A stretch of 46,398 bases of DNA from Candidatus Cloacimonadota bacterium. GTDB lineage: Bacteria; Cloacimonadota; Cloacimonadia; Cloacimonadales; TCS61. Positions within the stretch are counted from its first letter, which is position 1. The number at the start of each line of letters is the position of its first letter. The stretch lies in contig JAIPGO010000020.1 in assembly GCA_021736135.1 (NCBI GenBank), forward strand, positions 1 through 46,398, read 5' to 3'. The notes under the pieces were generated by a model. The model had not been told where the DNA came from, ran no database searches, and saw only the letters and a program-made list of their open reading frames with translations. Shown here piece by piece: positions 8,724-17,621 of the stretch. The position numbers and the translations under genes are program-made.

Positions 8724-9137
8724 ATGGAAATAGAAATAATCCTCAAGACGAAAAAAGACACCCAGCGCCTGGCAGAAAGCATCGCCAGACAAGTGAAAAC
8801 AGGTGACGTTATAGCATTATATGGTGAGTTGGGAGCAGGGAAAACGTTCTTTGCCCAGGCATTCTGCCGGGCTTTAGGAGTGGAGGAATACGTGTCCAGT
8901 CCCAGCTTCGTAATCATGAATGAATATGCAGGAAAATTTCCTGTCGCTCATCTTGATCTTTATCGTCTGGCAGCCGAAGAAGAAATCTATGAACTTGGAC
9001 TCGAAGACATAATGGAACAAAGGGTCACTATCATCGAATGGCCAGAAATTGCCCAGAATATTCTGCCACTCCAAACTATTCACATCCATTTTAAGCTGGA
9101 TGGTGATATCAGAATTGTGAAGTTAATTAGAACCTAG
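8724..9137 (+). CDS. tsaE: tRNA threonylcarbamoyladenosine biosynthesis ATPase TsaE
   Basis: TsaE is the ATPase that works with TsaB-TsaD to make t6A37 in ANN-decoding tRNAs. Its P-loop GELGAGKT lies at residues 34-41, followed by VSSPSFVIMNEY and HLDLYRL, then LEDIMEQRVTIIEWPE; all are family signatures. Length (137 residues) is normal. The ATG at 8724 is used because an in-frame TTG at 8703 falls inside the terminator stem. A TsaC-like domain is encoded at 15646; tsaB and tsaD are not seen. Confidence 0.94.
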   Translation: MEIEIILKTKKDTQRLAESIARQVKTGDVIALYGELGAGKTFFAQAFCRALGVEEYVSSPSFVIMNEYAGKFPVAHLDLYRLAAEEEIYELGLEDIMEQRVTIIEWPEIAQNILPLQTIHIHFKLDGDIRIVKLIRT

Positions 9138-9173
9138 AGAAAAGTGACACGTGTTGTTTCACTTCCTCCGAAA

Positions 9174-9473
9174 TTAACTTACCAGATGATAGAGCATTAT
9201 CAGCAGAAGAACGATGATAATGATATTACCCCAGAGCAGCCGGTTTTTCAGGTCTTCCAGCTCCTTGCGGTTATGTTCAATCTTATCTTCCAGTCTCACG
9301 ATAAGATGCTCAATATTCTGTAATCCTTCCTTATACTTATCGATTTTTTTTACCTTCTGCTTATTATCGAAATCTGTGATAAAATGCCGCACAATATCAA
9401 AAAAAGCAGCGATGATTGTGCTGATCATCGTATTATTGACGGGCTTTGCGGGAACATTGTTATTCTTCTTCAT
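9174..9473 (-). CDS. Small tail-anchored coiled-coil membrane protein
   Basis: No family is recognised. The 99-residue protein has a polar N-terminus, a weakly hydrophobic stretch (about 15-33), a charged coiled-coil-like region (about 40-78, KYKEGLQNIEHLIVRLEDKI and following), and one strong C-terminal membrane helix (IIIIVLLLIMLYHLV). GAGGAG lies ahead of the ATG, so translation is likely. It is the last gene of the minus-strand run, 14 bases after the PorV/PorQ-like gene, which suggests an envelope-related role. Confidence 0.7.
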   Translation of the reverse strand: MKKNNNVPAKPVNNTMISTIIAAFFDIVRHFITDFDNKQKVKKIDKYKEGLQNIEHLIVRLEDKIEHNRKELEDLKNRLLWGNIIIIVLLLIMLYHLVS

Positions 9474-9487
9474 GTTATCTCCTCATT

Positions 9488-10351
9488 CTATTTAAATTTA
9501 TAATTCAATCCAAAGTGATGTGTGCCATCCAGTACGGCATGGGTATTATAGGCATAATCCAGAGTAAACTCAGATAATTTGAAACCTGCGCCAAAACTAA
9601 AGGAATCCGGGTCGTTCCTCACTCCCGTCCGCAGCATAAGCATATCGTGAGCCTTAAACTCGATTCCTCCGTGTATTTCCGTTTTTCCATTTTCCGCTCC
9701 ACTCCTTCCGGATTTTTTTTCCAGTTCCAGAGCTGCGAGCAAAACAGGAAACGGCTCATAAGCAAGACCTGCAGTCATCTTCTGTGCCAGATATTCGCTC
9801 TGATCCTTTCCGAAAGCAGGATTATTAAGATTATTGACGGTAAATCCCAGCCGTACACGCTGCTTAAAAATTGCCAAAGCGCCCAGATTCAAACCCAAAG
9901 CGCTTTCACTTCCGAAAGTATCCAGTGAAAGAGAATAGAAATTGCCGGAATACCCCAGATATAATTCGCTGTCAGTATCACTGATCAGAATGAAAGCATG
10001 ACTTATATTATATATCTTTTCGCTCATCAGATTCACGTCAAGATAGTCAACATCCATTGCTTCCAGTCCCAGCGCGAAAGAACCAAAATTACGAGGCAGT
10101 TCATAGGAAAATCCCAGGGCATTGAGAACCTGAAAGTCATTATTGAAAATTTTGCAATAGGAAACACTGATGCCGCTTCCAGCTAAAGCCACTCCCGCCG
10201 GATTGTAAAATACTCCCAACTGGTCGTCTGAAATTGTATAAAAAGCACCACCCATTGCGCGGGCACGGGGAGAAGGTTCATAATCGTCAAAAATCGCCAG
10301 CAGACTGCTGCTGCTCAATATCAGACAAGCAATCAACAGGATTTTTTTCAT
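9488..10351 (-). CDS. PorV/PorQ-like outer-membrane barrel protein
   Basis: The 287-residue protein has a signal peptide (cleavage near SLLA), then RARAMGGAFYTISDDQLGVFYNPAGVALA, of which the part AMGGAF...DD...YNPAG is the hallmark of the PorV/UPF0164/FadL-related group, and then alternating amphipathic strands. It ends LNYKFK. It is shorter than the second PorV-like protein at 31025 and closer in size to PorQ or UPF0164. It follows a secreted protein with a sorting-type C-terminus by 12 bases in the same operon, consistent with a role at the outer membrane for such cargo. Precise function unknown. Confidence 0.8.
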   Translation of the reverse strand: MKKILLIACLILSSSSLLAIFDDYEPSPRARAMGGAFYTISDDQLGVFYNPAGVALAGSGISVSYCKIFNNDFQVLNALGFSYELPRNFGSFALGLEAMDVDYLDVNLMSEKIYNISHAFILISDTDSELYLGYSGNFYSLSLDTFGSESALGLNLGALAIFKQRVRLGFTVNNLNNPAFGKDQSEYLAQKMTAGLAYEPFPVLLAALELEKKSGRSGAENGKTEIHGGIEFKAHDMLMLRTGVRNDPDSFSFGAGFKLSEFTLDYAYNTHAVLDGTHHFGLNYKFK

Positions 10352-10363
10352 ACTGTTTTCGCC

Positions 10364-11965
10364 TTACTGCAGTGGAGCACCGATCACAATCGGTACTTTT
10401 GCCGCTTTCAGTTCTCCGCTATTTTGTTCCTGCACTTCCAGATGACAGATATACAAACCCCAGGGCAGCACTTCACCGGCGGCATTACGACCATCCCAGT
10501 TATAACGGTTAATACCGTTAGCACTTGTAATGATCCGGTTTTCGGGAGTAATCATCAGTTTACCTTCGGCATTATAAATCCGCATAAGTGCGCGGTCACC
10601 TGTCTGGGCATAATATTCAATACCGATAACTTCCTTAGCGGGATTAAACGGATGGGGTGGGACTTTTAAGATAGCCTGATGACTTTTAACCGGAAACGTA
10701 TAGGAAATCTGATCATAGAAATATATATCCATAAAATCATTGTAAGCATAAACGCCTATATACAGTGTAGCACCCTCTTTCTGTCCCGGAATTTCTCCTT
10801 GAAATAGACTGCTGTCAAGGCTGTCCTGTTTCAGTTCCGCCAGAAATTCTTCACTGTGAAAATCAATTGTATAGATGAGCCAGGCTTGAATATAAGCGTG
10901 CAAAGGATATTCCAGAATCACTTCCAGGAGCAGGCTGTCTCCAGCCAGAGGCATATTTGCCAGTGAAATATTCACGAGATCTATAGCAGGTTCCAGGAAC
11001 TCGATGACCAGAGCAGAAGACATAACTTCATAATCATCATTATCCCGGGCAGTTATGGAATATTCATAATAAAACGCTCCCAATTCCAGACCCGGCAGTT
11101 CAAATTCATAATAATCGTCAGATATTGGCAGCAGGCTATTCGTTTGCCAGGCTCCGGCAGTACCCGTTACTTCACGCCAGGTAATGCTGGCATACGTTAT
11201 GAATCCGTCATAGTCGCGAATTAGCGCTTTAACTGTTACGTCTTCACCGATAACGGGAGATTCAGGTTCAATAGTAATCTCTTCTATAAAAGGCATACCT
11301 GTTAAAACAAAATCACCTGCATTACGGGGATTTATGCCATATTCATCATAACTGTAATCAACTACGCCGGTAATACTATTGAAATGAGTACCAATGGTAA
11401 CCTCGCCAAAGCTGAAAATGGCATCATCTATCTGGCAGGCACCGCTGCCGTCGTTCACATACCATTCTCCATAATTATTAGTAACAGCAGTAACATCAAC
11501 TATCTCTACTTTAACCAGGCATCCTTCATATGCTTCTTCCGAAGCAGCTTCCTGTGTTGTTACAGTAGCCGGTTCGGGGATAGAATTACCGGAACTGATA
11601 ATCTGGAGACTGGACACATTATTTAACTCCGTAAATCCATAATATTCTTCAACCTGAGCTGTCAATTCCACCAGATCTCCTGCAGACACTTCATAATCGG
11701 AATTATAACAGAAAATCCCATGCCAGGCGCCACCTGCCGGATCACTGAGAAAAAAACGGTTGTAATTTGCCCCGGAATAATAACCGGAAGCAGTTACGAT
11801 GCCGCTTACAGTAACCGTTTGCCCCAGATAGGGAGAATTACCTTGCGCATCGTTAGTATATTGAATATCAAAAACGGTTACTGCCGGCAGGATAGCAGGT
11901 ATTATTAATGACAGCAGGAATAGTACTATAACCGACCGCTTCCTTAATGTCATCAATCTTCTCAT
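10364..11965 (-). CDS. Secreted OB-fold protein with FlgD-like C-terminal sorting domain
   Basis: The protein has 533 residues. A signal peptide (LRKRSVIVLFLLSLIIPAIL) is followed by an OB-fold region (about 30-215; LGQTVTVSGIVTA, YNRFFLSDPAGGAW, YEGCLVKVEIVDV, WYVNDGSGACQIDD) of the kind found in YhcR-type and DUF5689 proteins. Immunoglobulin-like segments follow, then a C-terminal FlgD-type domain (HPFNPAKEVIGIEYY, YNWDGRNAAGEVLPWGLYI). Such tails serve as type IX-type sorting signals in related phyla. No nuclease catalytic domain is visible, so this is not a complete nuclease. An internal ATG 12 bases downstream is an alternative start. Confidence 0.8.
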   Translation of the reverse strand: MRRLMTLRKRSVIVLFLLSLIIPAILPAVTVFDIQYTNDAQGNSPYLGQTVTVSGIVTASGYYSGANYNRFFLSDPAGGAWHGIFCYNSDYEVSAGDLVELTAQVEEYYGFTELNNVSSLQIISSGNSIPEPATVTTQEAASEEAYEGCLVKVEIVDVTAVTNNYGEWYVNDGSGACQIDDAIFSFGEVTIGTHFNSITGVVDYSYDEYGINPRNAGDFVLTGMPFIEEITIEPESPVIGEDVTVKALIRDYDGFITYASITWREVTGTAGAWQTNSLLPISDDYYEFELPGLELGAFYYEYSITARDNDDYEVMSSALVIEFLEPAIDLVNISLANMPLAGDSLLLEVILEYPLHAYIQAWLIYTIDFHSEEFLAELKQDSLDSSLFQGEIPGQKEGATLYIGVYAYNDFMDIYFYDQISYTFPVKSHQAILKVPPHPFNPAKEVIGIEYYAQTGDRALMRIYNAEGKLMITPENRIITSANGINRYNWDGRNAAGEVLPWGLYICHLEVQEQNSGELKAAKVPIVIGAPLQ

Positions 11966-11974
11966 TTCTTCAAA

Positions 11975-12478
11975 TTAAATTTCTGCCGGAGGAATTACCG
12001 CTTTCTTTCTGTTTTCCACAAAAAGAAAATAGATGCTCAAGAGAAATATTGCCACCACCAGAGAGCTGTCTGCTACATTAAATATTGGCCAGCGCTGCAT
12101 TATGAAATCAGGGAAATCACAATTTATAAAATCAGTAACACTTCCTTTCATTAATCTATCAATCAAATTTCCCAATGCTCCTGCCAGAACCAGCGCAAAA
12201 CCAGTCTGCTCAAGGGAATGTTTTGCCTTCAATAGCAGATATGTGACCAGGATACAAGCTAAGAACGTGATGATACTGAATAGTATCCGGTTCAGATTAT
12301 CACTACCCAGGCTGAAACTGAATGAAGCACCCGTGTTCTCAACATAAGTTATCCAGAGATATTGAGGAGTAATCTTCAGGGTTTCACCCTCAACGAAATT
12401 CAGCCTGATCAGGTATTTGCTAACCTGATCCAGCACCAGTATAAAAATAGCGAGGAGAAAATAGCCGGTTTTCTTCAT
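11975..12478 (-). CDS. lspA: Lipoprotein signal peptidase (signal peptidase II)
   Basis: LspA is the inner-membrane aspartyl protease that cleaves signal peptides of prolipoproteins. About 167 residues contain four membrane helices. Both catalytic aspartates are visible: GNLIDR (about residue 107) and FNVADSS (about residue 136), with VENTGASFSF upstream. Its ATG (12478) shares a base with the stop of the preceding DksA-like gene (TGATG), so translation is coupled. Likely substrates in the window are the proteins at 382 and 39107. Confidence 0.97.
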   Translation of the reverse strand: MKKTGYFLLAIFILVLDQVSKYLIRLNFVEGETLKITPQYLWITYVENTGASFSFSLGSDNLNRILFSIITFLACILVTYLLLKAKHSLEQTGFALVLAGALGNLIDRLMKGSVTDFINCDFPDFIMQRWPIFNVADSSLVVAIFLLSIYFLFVENRKKAVIPPAEI

Positions 12479-12873
12479 CAATGTTTTTTCTTTTTCTTCT
12501 CATCTGCGCTTTTACACTCTATGCAATACCGCGCATAAGGTATGGCATGTAATCGTTTTTCACCTATTTGTTTTCCACAAATCTCACAAACACCATAACT
12601 TTTATCATAAATACGTTTCAGAGCAAGATTAAGCTTGCGCAGTTTCTCAATTTCGCCATTGAGATAATAAACTCTTTTCTCAGCATAAATAGTATCAGTA
12701 CCCAGGTCTGCCTGGTGTAGAGAATAGGACGAAAGATCACCACTGCTATCCTTTAAACTGTGCTTCTGCAATTCATCAAGTTCCCGGATCAATTCTTCCG
12801 AAGCCTGGCGTTCCTTGAGTATGATCTGTTCAAACTCCTTGAGTTTTTCTGTCGTTAATTCTTTGTCTGACAT
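12478..12873 (-). CDS. DksA/TraR (YteA)-type zinc-finger regulator
   Basis: The 131-residue protein is an N-terminal coiled coil (about 5-95) followed by a four-cysteine zinc finger, CEICG-(about 16)-CIEC, and a lysine tail. The ADLGTDT segment at the coiled-coil tip resembles YteA-type proteins more than E. coli DksA. Family members bind in the RNA polymerase secondary channel. DksA-like genes next to lspA are common. AAGG lies 7 bases before the ATG. Target genes cannot be inferred. Confidence 0.9.
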   Translation of the reverse strand: MSDKELTTEKLKEFEQIILKERQASEELIRELDELQKHSLKDSSGDLSSYSLHQADLGTDTIYAEKRVYYLNGEIEKLRKLNLALKRIYDKSYGVCEICGKQIGEKRLHAIPYARYCIECKSADEKKKKKH

Positions 12874-12885
12874 TTTCTACCTTCT

Positions 12886-13704
12886 TTATTCCATTATTAG
12901 GTTTAATTCTTTTATTAATTTTTCCAGCTTCTGCCTGCTTTGCGCAGCATAGCGGCGGATGTCCTTCTGCGTATGAGCCTGACGATGAAATATATTACCC
13001 AGATTTGTGACAGAAGAAACTGCTATTACCCGCAAGCCACTGTGTATGGCCACAATAACTTCCGGCACTGTGGACATACCCACCAGGTCTGCTCCCAGAT
13101 TGCGCAGCATCCGGCATTCCGCCCGTGTTTCCAGGCTGGGTCCTGCTACTGCCGCATAAACACCGCTTTGCAGTTGAAATCCCGCAGCCTCAGCGATGGA
13201 CTGCGCCTGATGACGTAACTGAACGTTATAAGGCTCATGCAGACTGGGGAAACGTTCCCCCAGAGAATCATAATTATTGCCTATTAAGGGATTCGCGCTC
13301 ATAAAATTGATGTGATCCTGCAGGATCACCAGATCTCCGGGCAGCATTGCAGGATTCAAACTGCCGGCAGCATTTGTGAGAAAAAGCACTTTGATTCCCA
13401 AAGCTGCCAGAACTCTGATTGGAAATGTGATCTCCTGCATCGTGAATCCTTCATAATAATGCAGCCTGCCCTGCATGAACACAACTGTTTTACCCGATAG
13501 TTGCCCCAAAATCAGCCTTCCGGCGTGCGAGGGTGCCGTTGATACTTTAAAATGCGGTATTTCTTTATAATTAATGGTAACCGGATCTGTTACTATATCC
13601 ACAATGCCGTTCAAGCCGGTGCCCAGGACAATTCCCATTGCCGGCTGCAACTCTGTTTTACTGCGAATGTAAGCAAAAGCTTCTGCTATCTGATCTTTCA
13701 GCAT
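12886..13704 (-). CDS. punA: Purine-nucleoside phosphorylase (trimeric PNP type)
   Basis: The enzyme splits purine nucleosides with phosphate into base and ribose-1-phosphate. The 272 residues carry the low-molecular-weight PNP signatures: GIVLGTGLNG, PSHAGRLILG, the phosphate-site GRLHYYEG, LTNAAGSLNPAMLPGD, GPSLETRAE with the active-site glutamate, and SSVTNLG with the asparagine that selects 6-oxopurines. MTA phosphorylase usually lacks that asparagine. It lies two bases after yggT and near tdk, so this operon includes nucleoside salvage. Confidence 0.94.
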   Translation of the reverse strand: MLKDQIAEAFAYIRSKTELQPAMGIVLGTGLNGIVDIVTDPVTINYKEIPHFKVSTAPSHAGRLILGQLSGKTVVFMQGRLHYYEGFTMQEITFPIRVLAALGIKVLFLTNAAGSLNPAMLPGDLVILQDHINFMSANPLIGNNYDSLGERFPSLHEPYNVQLRHQAQSIAEAAGFQLQSGVYAAVAGPSLETRAECRMLRNLGADLVGMSTVPEVIVAIHSGLRVIAVSSVTNLGNIFHRQAHTQKDIRRYAAQSRQKLEKLIKELNLIME

Positions 13705-13705
13705 A

Positions 13706-13960
13706 TTAAAAGCCCTGAACTACTCTGCCGAGTAGTGATAAAAGCAGGATTGCCACAATCGGTGAAAAATCCACCTGTGAACGAGGCAGATAACGTCTTA
13801 AGGCTGAAAGAAATGGTTCGGTTAGTCTGATCAATAATCGGTATAGCTGATTATAAGGACTCGGTGAAAACCAGGAAAGTATCGCTCTCACCACAATTAA
13901 TAATTCATATACGCTTATTGCCTGAATCAGCAGATATTGAATAAAACTCATTTCCGCCAA
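13706..13960 (-). CDS. YggT family membrane protein
   Basis: This is an 84-residue protein with two hydrophobic segments around an amphipathic region (SWFSPSPYNQLYRLLIRLTEPFL, cited here only as the YggT core at about residues 29-51). YggT proteins are small membrane proteins of uncertain role, linked to osmotic tolerance or cell-division/envelope clusters. The TTG at 13960 is supported by AGGGGG about six bases upstream; ATG at 13951 is the alternative and would lack a well-spaced ribosome site. It sits between tdk and punA. Confidence 0.85.
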   Translation of the reverse strand: MAEMSFIQYLLIQAISVYELLIVVRAILSWFSPSPYNQLYRLLIRLTEPFLSALRRYLPRSQVDFSPIVAILLLSLLGRVVQGF

Positions 13961-13969
13961 AGATGCCCC

Positions 13970-14530
13970 CTATTCCAGTATTTTGTGGCAGTTACGACAG
14001 CGGGCTTCATATTTATCTTCCGCACCCACAACCACTGTATCTTTTTCCCTGCTCAAACGTTGCGTACGGTTAGCAGGATTGCCGCATTTTACACAAATTG
14101 CCAGGTTCTTGGTCACATATTCCGCCAGCGCCAGCAATTGCGGCATTGGTCCAAAAGGTTTACCCCGGTAATCCTGATCAAGACCTGCCACAATAACCCG
14201 CTTGCCCTCATCTGCCAGTTGGCAGCACACAGATATTATACTATCATCAAAAAACTGCACTTCATCAATGGCAACCACTTCCGTATCCGCCTGGATATGT
14301 TCCCGGATTTCTTCTGCCCGACTAATCTTGATAGAAGCTGCCTTCATCATATTATGCGAAACAATATGATCGCTATCATAACGATCATCAATACGCGGCT
14401 TAAAAACCAGACACTTCTGCCGGGCATATTGGGTTCTCCTTACCCGGCGTATAAGTTCTTCTGTTTTTCCACTGAACATACTGCCCGTTATCACTTCGAT
14501 CCAGCCGCTTGAGCTTTTTATTACATTCAT
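13970..14530 (-). CDS. tdk: Thymidine kinase
   Basis: Cytoplasmic type II thymidine kinase phosphorylates thymidine for salvage. The P-loop GSMFSGKT is at residues 16-23, [10 protein letters not shown] is the Walker B/lasso start, and [14 protein letters not shown] and a zinc-binding set ([13 protein letters not shown]) follow. The 186-residue length is typical. GAGG lies six bases before the ATG. It is the first gene of the minus-strand operon running down to 9174; the promoter must lie in 14531-14738. Confidence 0.97.
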   Translation of the reverse strand: MNVIKSSSGWIEVITGSMFSGKTEELIRRVRRTQYARQKCLVFKPRIDDRYDSDHIVSHNMMKAASIKISRAEEIREHIQADTEVVAIDEVQFFDDSIISVCCQLADEGKRVIVAGLDQDYRGKPFGPMPQLLALAEYVTKNLAICVKCGNPANRTQRLSREKDTVVVGAEDKYEARCRNCHKILE

Positions 14531-14738
14531 ACTAAACCTCAGCAGAGCAGGTTTTTTCTCATCCTTCCTTATGTCAATCTATTTGTACTTTTTTTGATAG
14601 TTTATCCTTATCCCGCAACAACTTATGTTTTATCACTCTGCAAATGATTATCACTCCTTTCAGGGAAATATGTTGCCTTGTTTTTTGAGGAAAGCTTTTT
14701 TGGTTACGCTTTAAAAAATTGCGCTAAGGAGATATATT

Positions 14739-15410
14739 GTGACTACAAGAGAAAGACTTTTTGACCGCATTCACATGCTTACATCGCAAACTTTGCAGGA
14801 AGAAATTGCCAGCGGAATCATTCATGGCATTGGTATACTGATTTCTATTGCCGCTCTCGTGCTGCTCGTTGTATTTGCCTCGCTTCAGCATAATGTAAAC
14901 CAGGTGGTTTCCTTTGCCATTTTCGGCGGCTTTGCCGTCTTCTATTATCTTTGTTCCACTTTTCACCATAGTCTAATGCATTACAAGGCAAAACGCATTT
15001 TCCGCATAATGGAACAAAGCGCAGTCTATCTGTTTATTACTGGTACGATATTTCCACTGAATCTGGTAATTCTGCAATCCTCTCTGGGTTGGAGCATCTT
15101 TATCGTTACAGCAGTTTTATGCCTTATCGGTATTTTAAATCTCTTCTTTAATAAGAGGAATTCTGCTGATATTGGTTTCATCATTAACCTGCTGCTCATC
15201 TTATTCCTGATAGTAACTCTAATTATCTGTCTCAAGTTCTTCTCAGCTTCCTTCAAAATATTCTTCATCCCTGGAGCCATACTTTACCTGGTCTCTTTCT
15301 GGTTTGCCTCCATGAACGGCATGAAATATAATCAGGCTTACGCACACGCCATCACCCTGGCTGCTACGATCCTTCATTTCTTCGCCTTCTTCCAGTTGAT
15401 CAATCTGTGA
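14739..15410 (+). CDS. Hemolysin III (PAQR) family membrane protein
   Basis: The 223-residue protein has seven hydrophobic segments and the three conserved metal-site motifs of the HlyIII/PAQR family: EEIASGIIHGIG, STFHHS, and HAITLAATILHFFAFF. The histidines correspond to the zinc site shared with adiponectin receptors. Physiological function in bacteria is not settled; family members are linked to lipid or membrane-fluidity homeostasis. The start is GTG at 14739 with AAGGAG at good spacing. It is divergent from tdk. Confidence 0.9.
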   Translation: MTTRERLFDRIHMLTSQTLQEEIASGIIHGIGILISIAALVLLVVFASLQHNVNQVVSFAIFGGFAVFYYLCSTFHHSLMHYKAKRIFRIMEQSAVYLFITGTIFPLNLVILQSSLGWSIFIVTAVLCLIGILNLFFNKRNSADIGFIINLLLILFLIVTLIICLKFFSASFKIFFIPGAILYLVSFWFASMNGMKYNQAYAHAITLAATILHFFAFFQLINL

Positions 15411-15645
15411 GAGCGTGAGTCGTGAGTCGTGACGGCGCCCCATTTGCGGGTACGCCAGTGGTGCACCTATGACTTATGAAGAGTTTAAACCGCGGAAGAC
15501 GCGGAAAAGAGAAGAGGGATTTTAATCCAAAAGATTACTTGATCTTCAATCTTTCATCTTTCATCTTTCATTTACTTATAACGATTCTCTTGACTTTCTG
15601 GTAGTAAAAATCAGATTAACTATATTTGGAGATAAGGAGTATCTC
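15411..15645. other. Intergenic stretch with short tandem repeats
   Basis: No gene is seen. The stretch holds short direct repeats (GTGAGTC repeated near 15414-15432; ATCTTTC three times near 15552-15570) and a CCGCGGAAGACGCGGAAA phrase with an internal repeat. An AAGGAG ribosome site for the next gene lies at its end. Confidence 0.5.
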
Positions 15646-16707
15646 ATGAAATTATATCATAAGGTGAAAGATGAGTTATTATCAGCCTGGCGCCAGGCTG
15701 AGCATCCGCTATTGCTGCATTATACGGGTTCGATGTTCGGAATTGGCTGTGATGCTCGAGATATATCAGCGTTGGAGCGGATAAATCAACTAAAGCGGCG
15801 TCCGCCCGGAACCGGTTATATTGTTTTACTGGATAGCGTTATTGCCCTTGACAAGTATAGTGTTATGCTGCCGGCAGCAATGAAAGGACTATTAGAGCAG
15901 TATTCTCCAGGTTCTTTAACCGTGGTTTTGCCATGTGCAGCACCTGAGCTGGCACATTTGCAGGTAGCAGGCAAAGTAGCTTTTCGCATACCTGACGAAG
16001 AGGATCTTTTACAGCTTCTTTTTGAACTGAAATTGCCATTGATCAGCACCAGTATCAATATGGCGGGTGAAACGCCGGAAATAGATTTCCGAAACATAAT
16101 GACGACTTACAATAGCTGGTTTGATCTGGCGCTGGTGCCTGATGATGAATTGATCGCGGAGGGTGAACCATCTACGGTAATCACTCTTCAGGATGACAAG
16201 CTGGTATGTCTGCGGGAAGGTAAACTGCCATTTGCGCAACTGGAAGAAGATTATTATGAGCCAGAGGTGAATTTTATGTGTACCGGTAATATCTGCCGCA
16301 GTCCTCTGGCGGAATATTATTTCCGGCAGCAGGCAGAAAGGAAAGGATTAAAATGGCGGGTAATTTCCAGCGGGGTTCTGGATACGGGAGTAGCGATCAG
16401 TGAGAATTCGCTGCTTCTTTTGCAGCGGGAAGGCATAGACGCTTCTGCGCATCATTCTTTGCGTATCAGCCAGGAAATCATTAAACGCAACCGGCTGGTG
16501 CTTACAATGACGCGCCAGCATCGCAATACTTTGATCAATGCCGGCTGGGATAAAGGGAATGTTTTTACGCTGGGAGAATTCGTTGGACATAATGAAGATA
16601 TCAGCGACCCTTATCGTCAATCACTGGAAGTATACGAACAGGCTTATACTCAGATCAAATTTTACGTTGACCTGCTGATCGATAAACTGCTGGAAAAGTA
16701 TAAGTAA
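15646..16707 (+). CDS. TsaC/YrdC-like domain fused to low-molecular-weight protein tyrosine phosphatase
   Basis: Residues about 5-200 form a Sua5/YciO/YrdC domain (GIGCDARD, SPGSLTVVLP, FRIPDEEDLL, LISTSINMAGETP, PSTVITL), related to the enzyme making threonylcarbamoyl-AMP for t6A. The usual PTxTxYGL substrate loop is altered to YTGSMFGIG. Residues about 205-350 form a low-molecular-weight phosphatase with the complete CX5R loop (CTGNICRS, about 211-218) and the general-acid DP motif (DISDPYRQS). The fusion is continuous in one frame with no sign of sequencing error. The TsaC half could be a t6A enzyme or a repurposed nucleotide-binding module. It overlaps rnhC by one base. Confidence 0.9.
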   Translation: MKLYHKVKDELLSAWRQAEHPLLLHYTGSMFGIGCDARDISALERINQLKRRPPGTGYIVLLDSVIALDKYSVMLPAAMKGLLEQYSPGSLTVVLPCAAPELAHLQVAGKVAFRIPDEEDLLQLLFELKLPLISTSINMAGETPEIDFRNIMTTYNSWFDLALVPDDELIAEGEPSTVITLQDDKLVCLREGKLPFAQLEEDYYEPEVNFMCTGNICRSPLAEYYFRQQAERKGLKWRVISSGVLDTGVAISENSLLLLQREGIDASAHHSLRISQEIIKRNRLVLTMTRQHRNTLINAGWDKGNVFTLGEFVGHNEDISDPYRQSLEVYEQAYTQIKFYVDLLIDKLLEKYK

Positions 16708-17612
16708 TGCATCCGGCGATCATGAAATTTCTGGAAACTCTGCTGCCCGTTGCGCAAAGGCATGGGTTGCAGCTTTCTGACGAAAAAGAAATCAATTATG
16801 GAGTGCAGGTGGAATTCTGCAGTAAAGAAGATTCCATCCCCATAAATATCTATTACTCCCAGAAAAAGGGGCTCTCCACAGTTATTGGTGGTTCTCCCAA
16901 GAATAAACTGCGTCCTTTACTGACCCGTCTTTTAAATAAGCCCTATGAGCCGGTGGAAATTGACCATGAATGGCAGAACTGGATAGGGACTGACGAATCG
17001 GGCAAAGGGGATTTTTTTGGACCGCTTGTGGTAGCCGGTTTTTATGGTGAGCGGAAAATTCTACCTTTCCTGCAGCAGATCGGCGTCAAGGACAGCAAGC
17101 TTTTGAAAGATGCAGAGATTGAGGGCATCGGCAAACGGCTTTATGGGGCATATTTCGAACAGATCAAGACGATTACGCTGCTGCCGGCTACATATAACCG
17201 CCAATATGCGGAAATGAAAACCAGAGGTAAAAACCTGAATGACCTGCTTGCCTGGATGCATGCCCGAACGATAGTTGATCTGCATAGTGCCTATAAACCT
17301 GAAGGTATAATGATAGATAAATTTACTACGGAAGGCAGGATCAGAGGTGCATTGCAGGAGATGCGCAATATTCCCTTCACGGCAAGGATCAAGGGTGAAA
17401 ACGATCCGCTGGTGGCAGCAGCATCAATAGTTGCCAGGTTTCACCTGAACCGCTGGTTCGTGAAAACCTCTCAGGAGCTGGAAATGGATATTCCACGCGG
17501 TGCAGGTGCAATTGTAGATAAAGCGGCGCAGGTACTGGCAGAAAAGATAGGGAAAAAGGACATGTCCAATTATGTAAAAACCCACTTTAGTAATTATAAT
17601 AAAATCAAATAG
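16707..17612 (+). CDS. rnhC: Ribonuclease HIII
   Basis: RNase HIII cleaves the RNA strand of RNA-DNA hybrids. The N-terminal TBP-like substrate-binding domain (about 1-85) is followed by the catalytic domain with GTDESGKGDFFGPL (about 94-107), GVKDSK, IDKF and a C-terminal acidic residue, completing the metal site. The 301-residue length is typical and longer than RNase HII. The start (TAATG) overlaps the previous stop, indicating coupling. Confidence 0.95.
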   Translation: MHPAIMKFLETLLPVAQRHGLQLSDEKEINYGVQVEFCSKEDSIPINIYYSQKKGLSTVIGGSPKNKLRPLLTRLLNKPYEPVEIDHEWQNWIGTDESGKGDFFGPLVVAGFYGERKILPFLQQIGVKDSKLLKDAEIEGIGKRLYGAYFEQIKTITLLPATYNRQYAEMKTRGKNLNDLLAWMHARTIVDLHSAYKPEGIMIDKFTTEGRIRGALQEMRNIPFTARIKGENDPLVAAASIVARFHLNRWFVKTSQELEMDIPRGAGAIVDKAAQVLAEKIGKKDMSNYVKTHFSNYNKIK

Positions 17613-17621
17613 AGGACTTTT

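Noticed and set aside
10364-11965. Calling the OB-fold secreted protein an extracellular nuclease
   Set aside because: Only the OB-fold part is recognised; no nuclease catalytic motif is visible.
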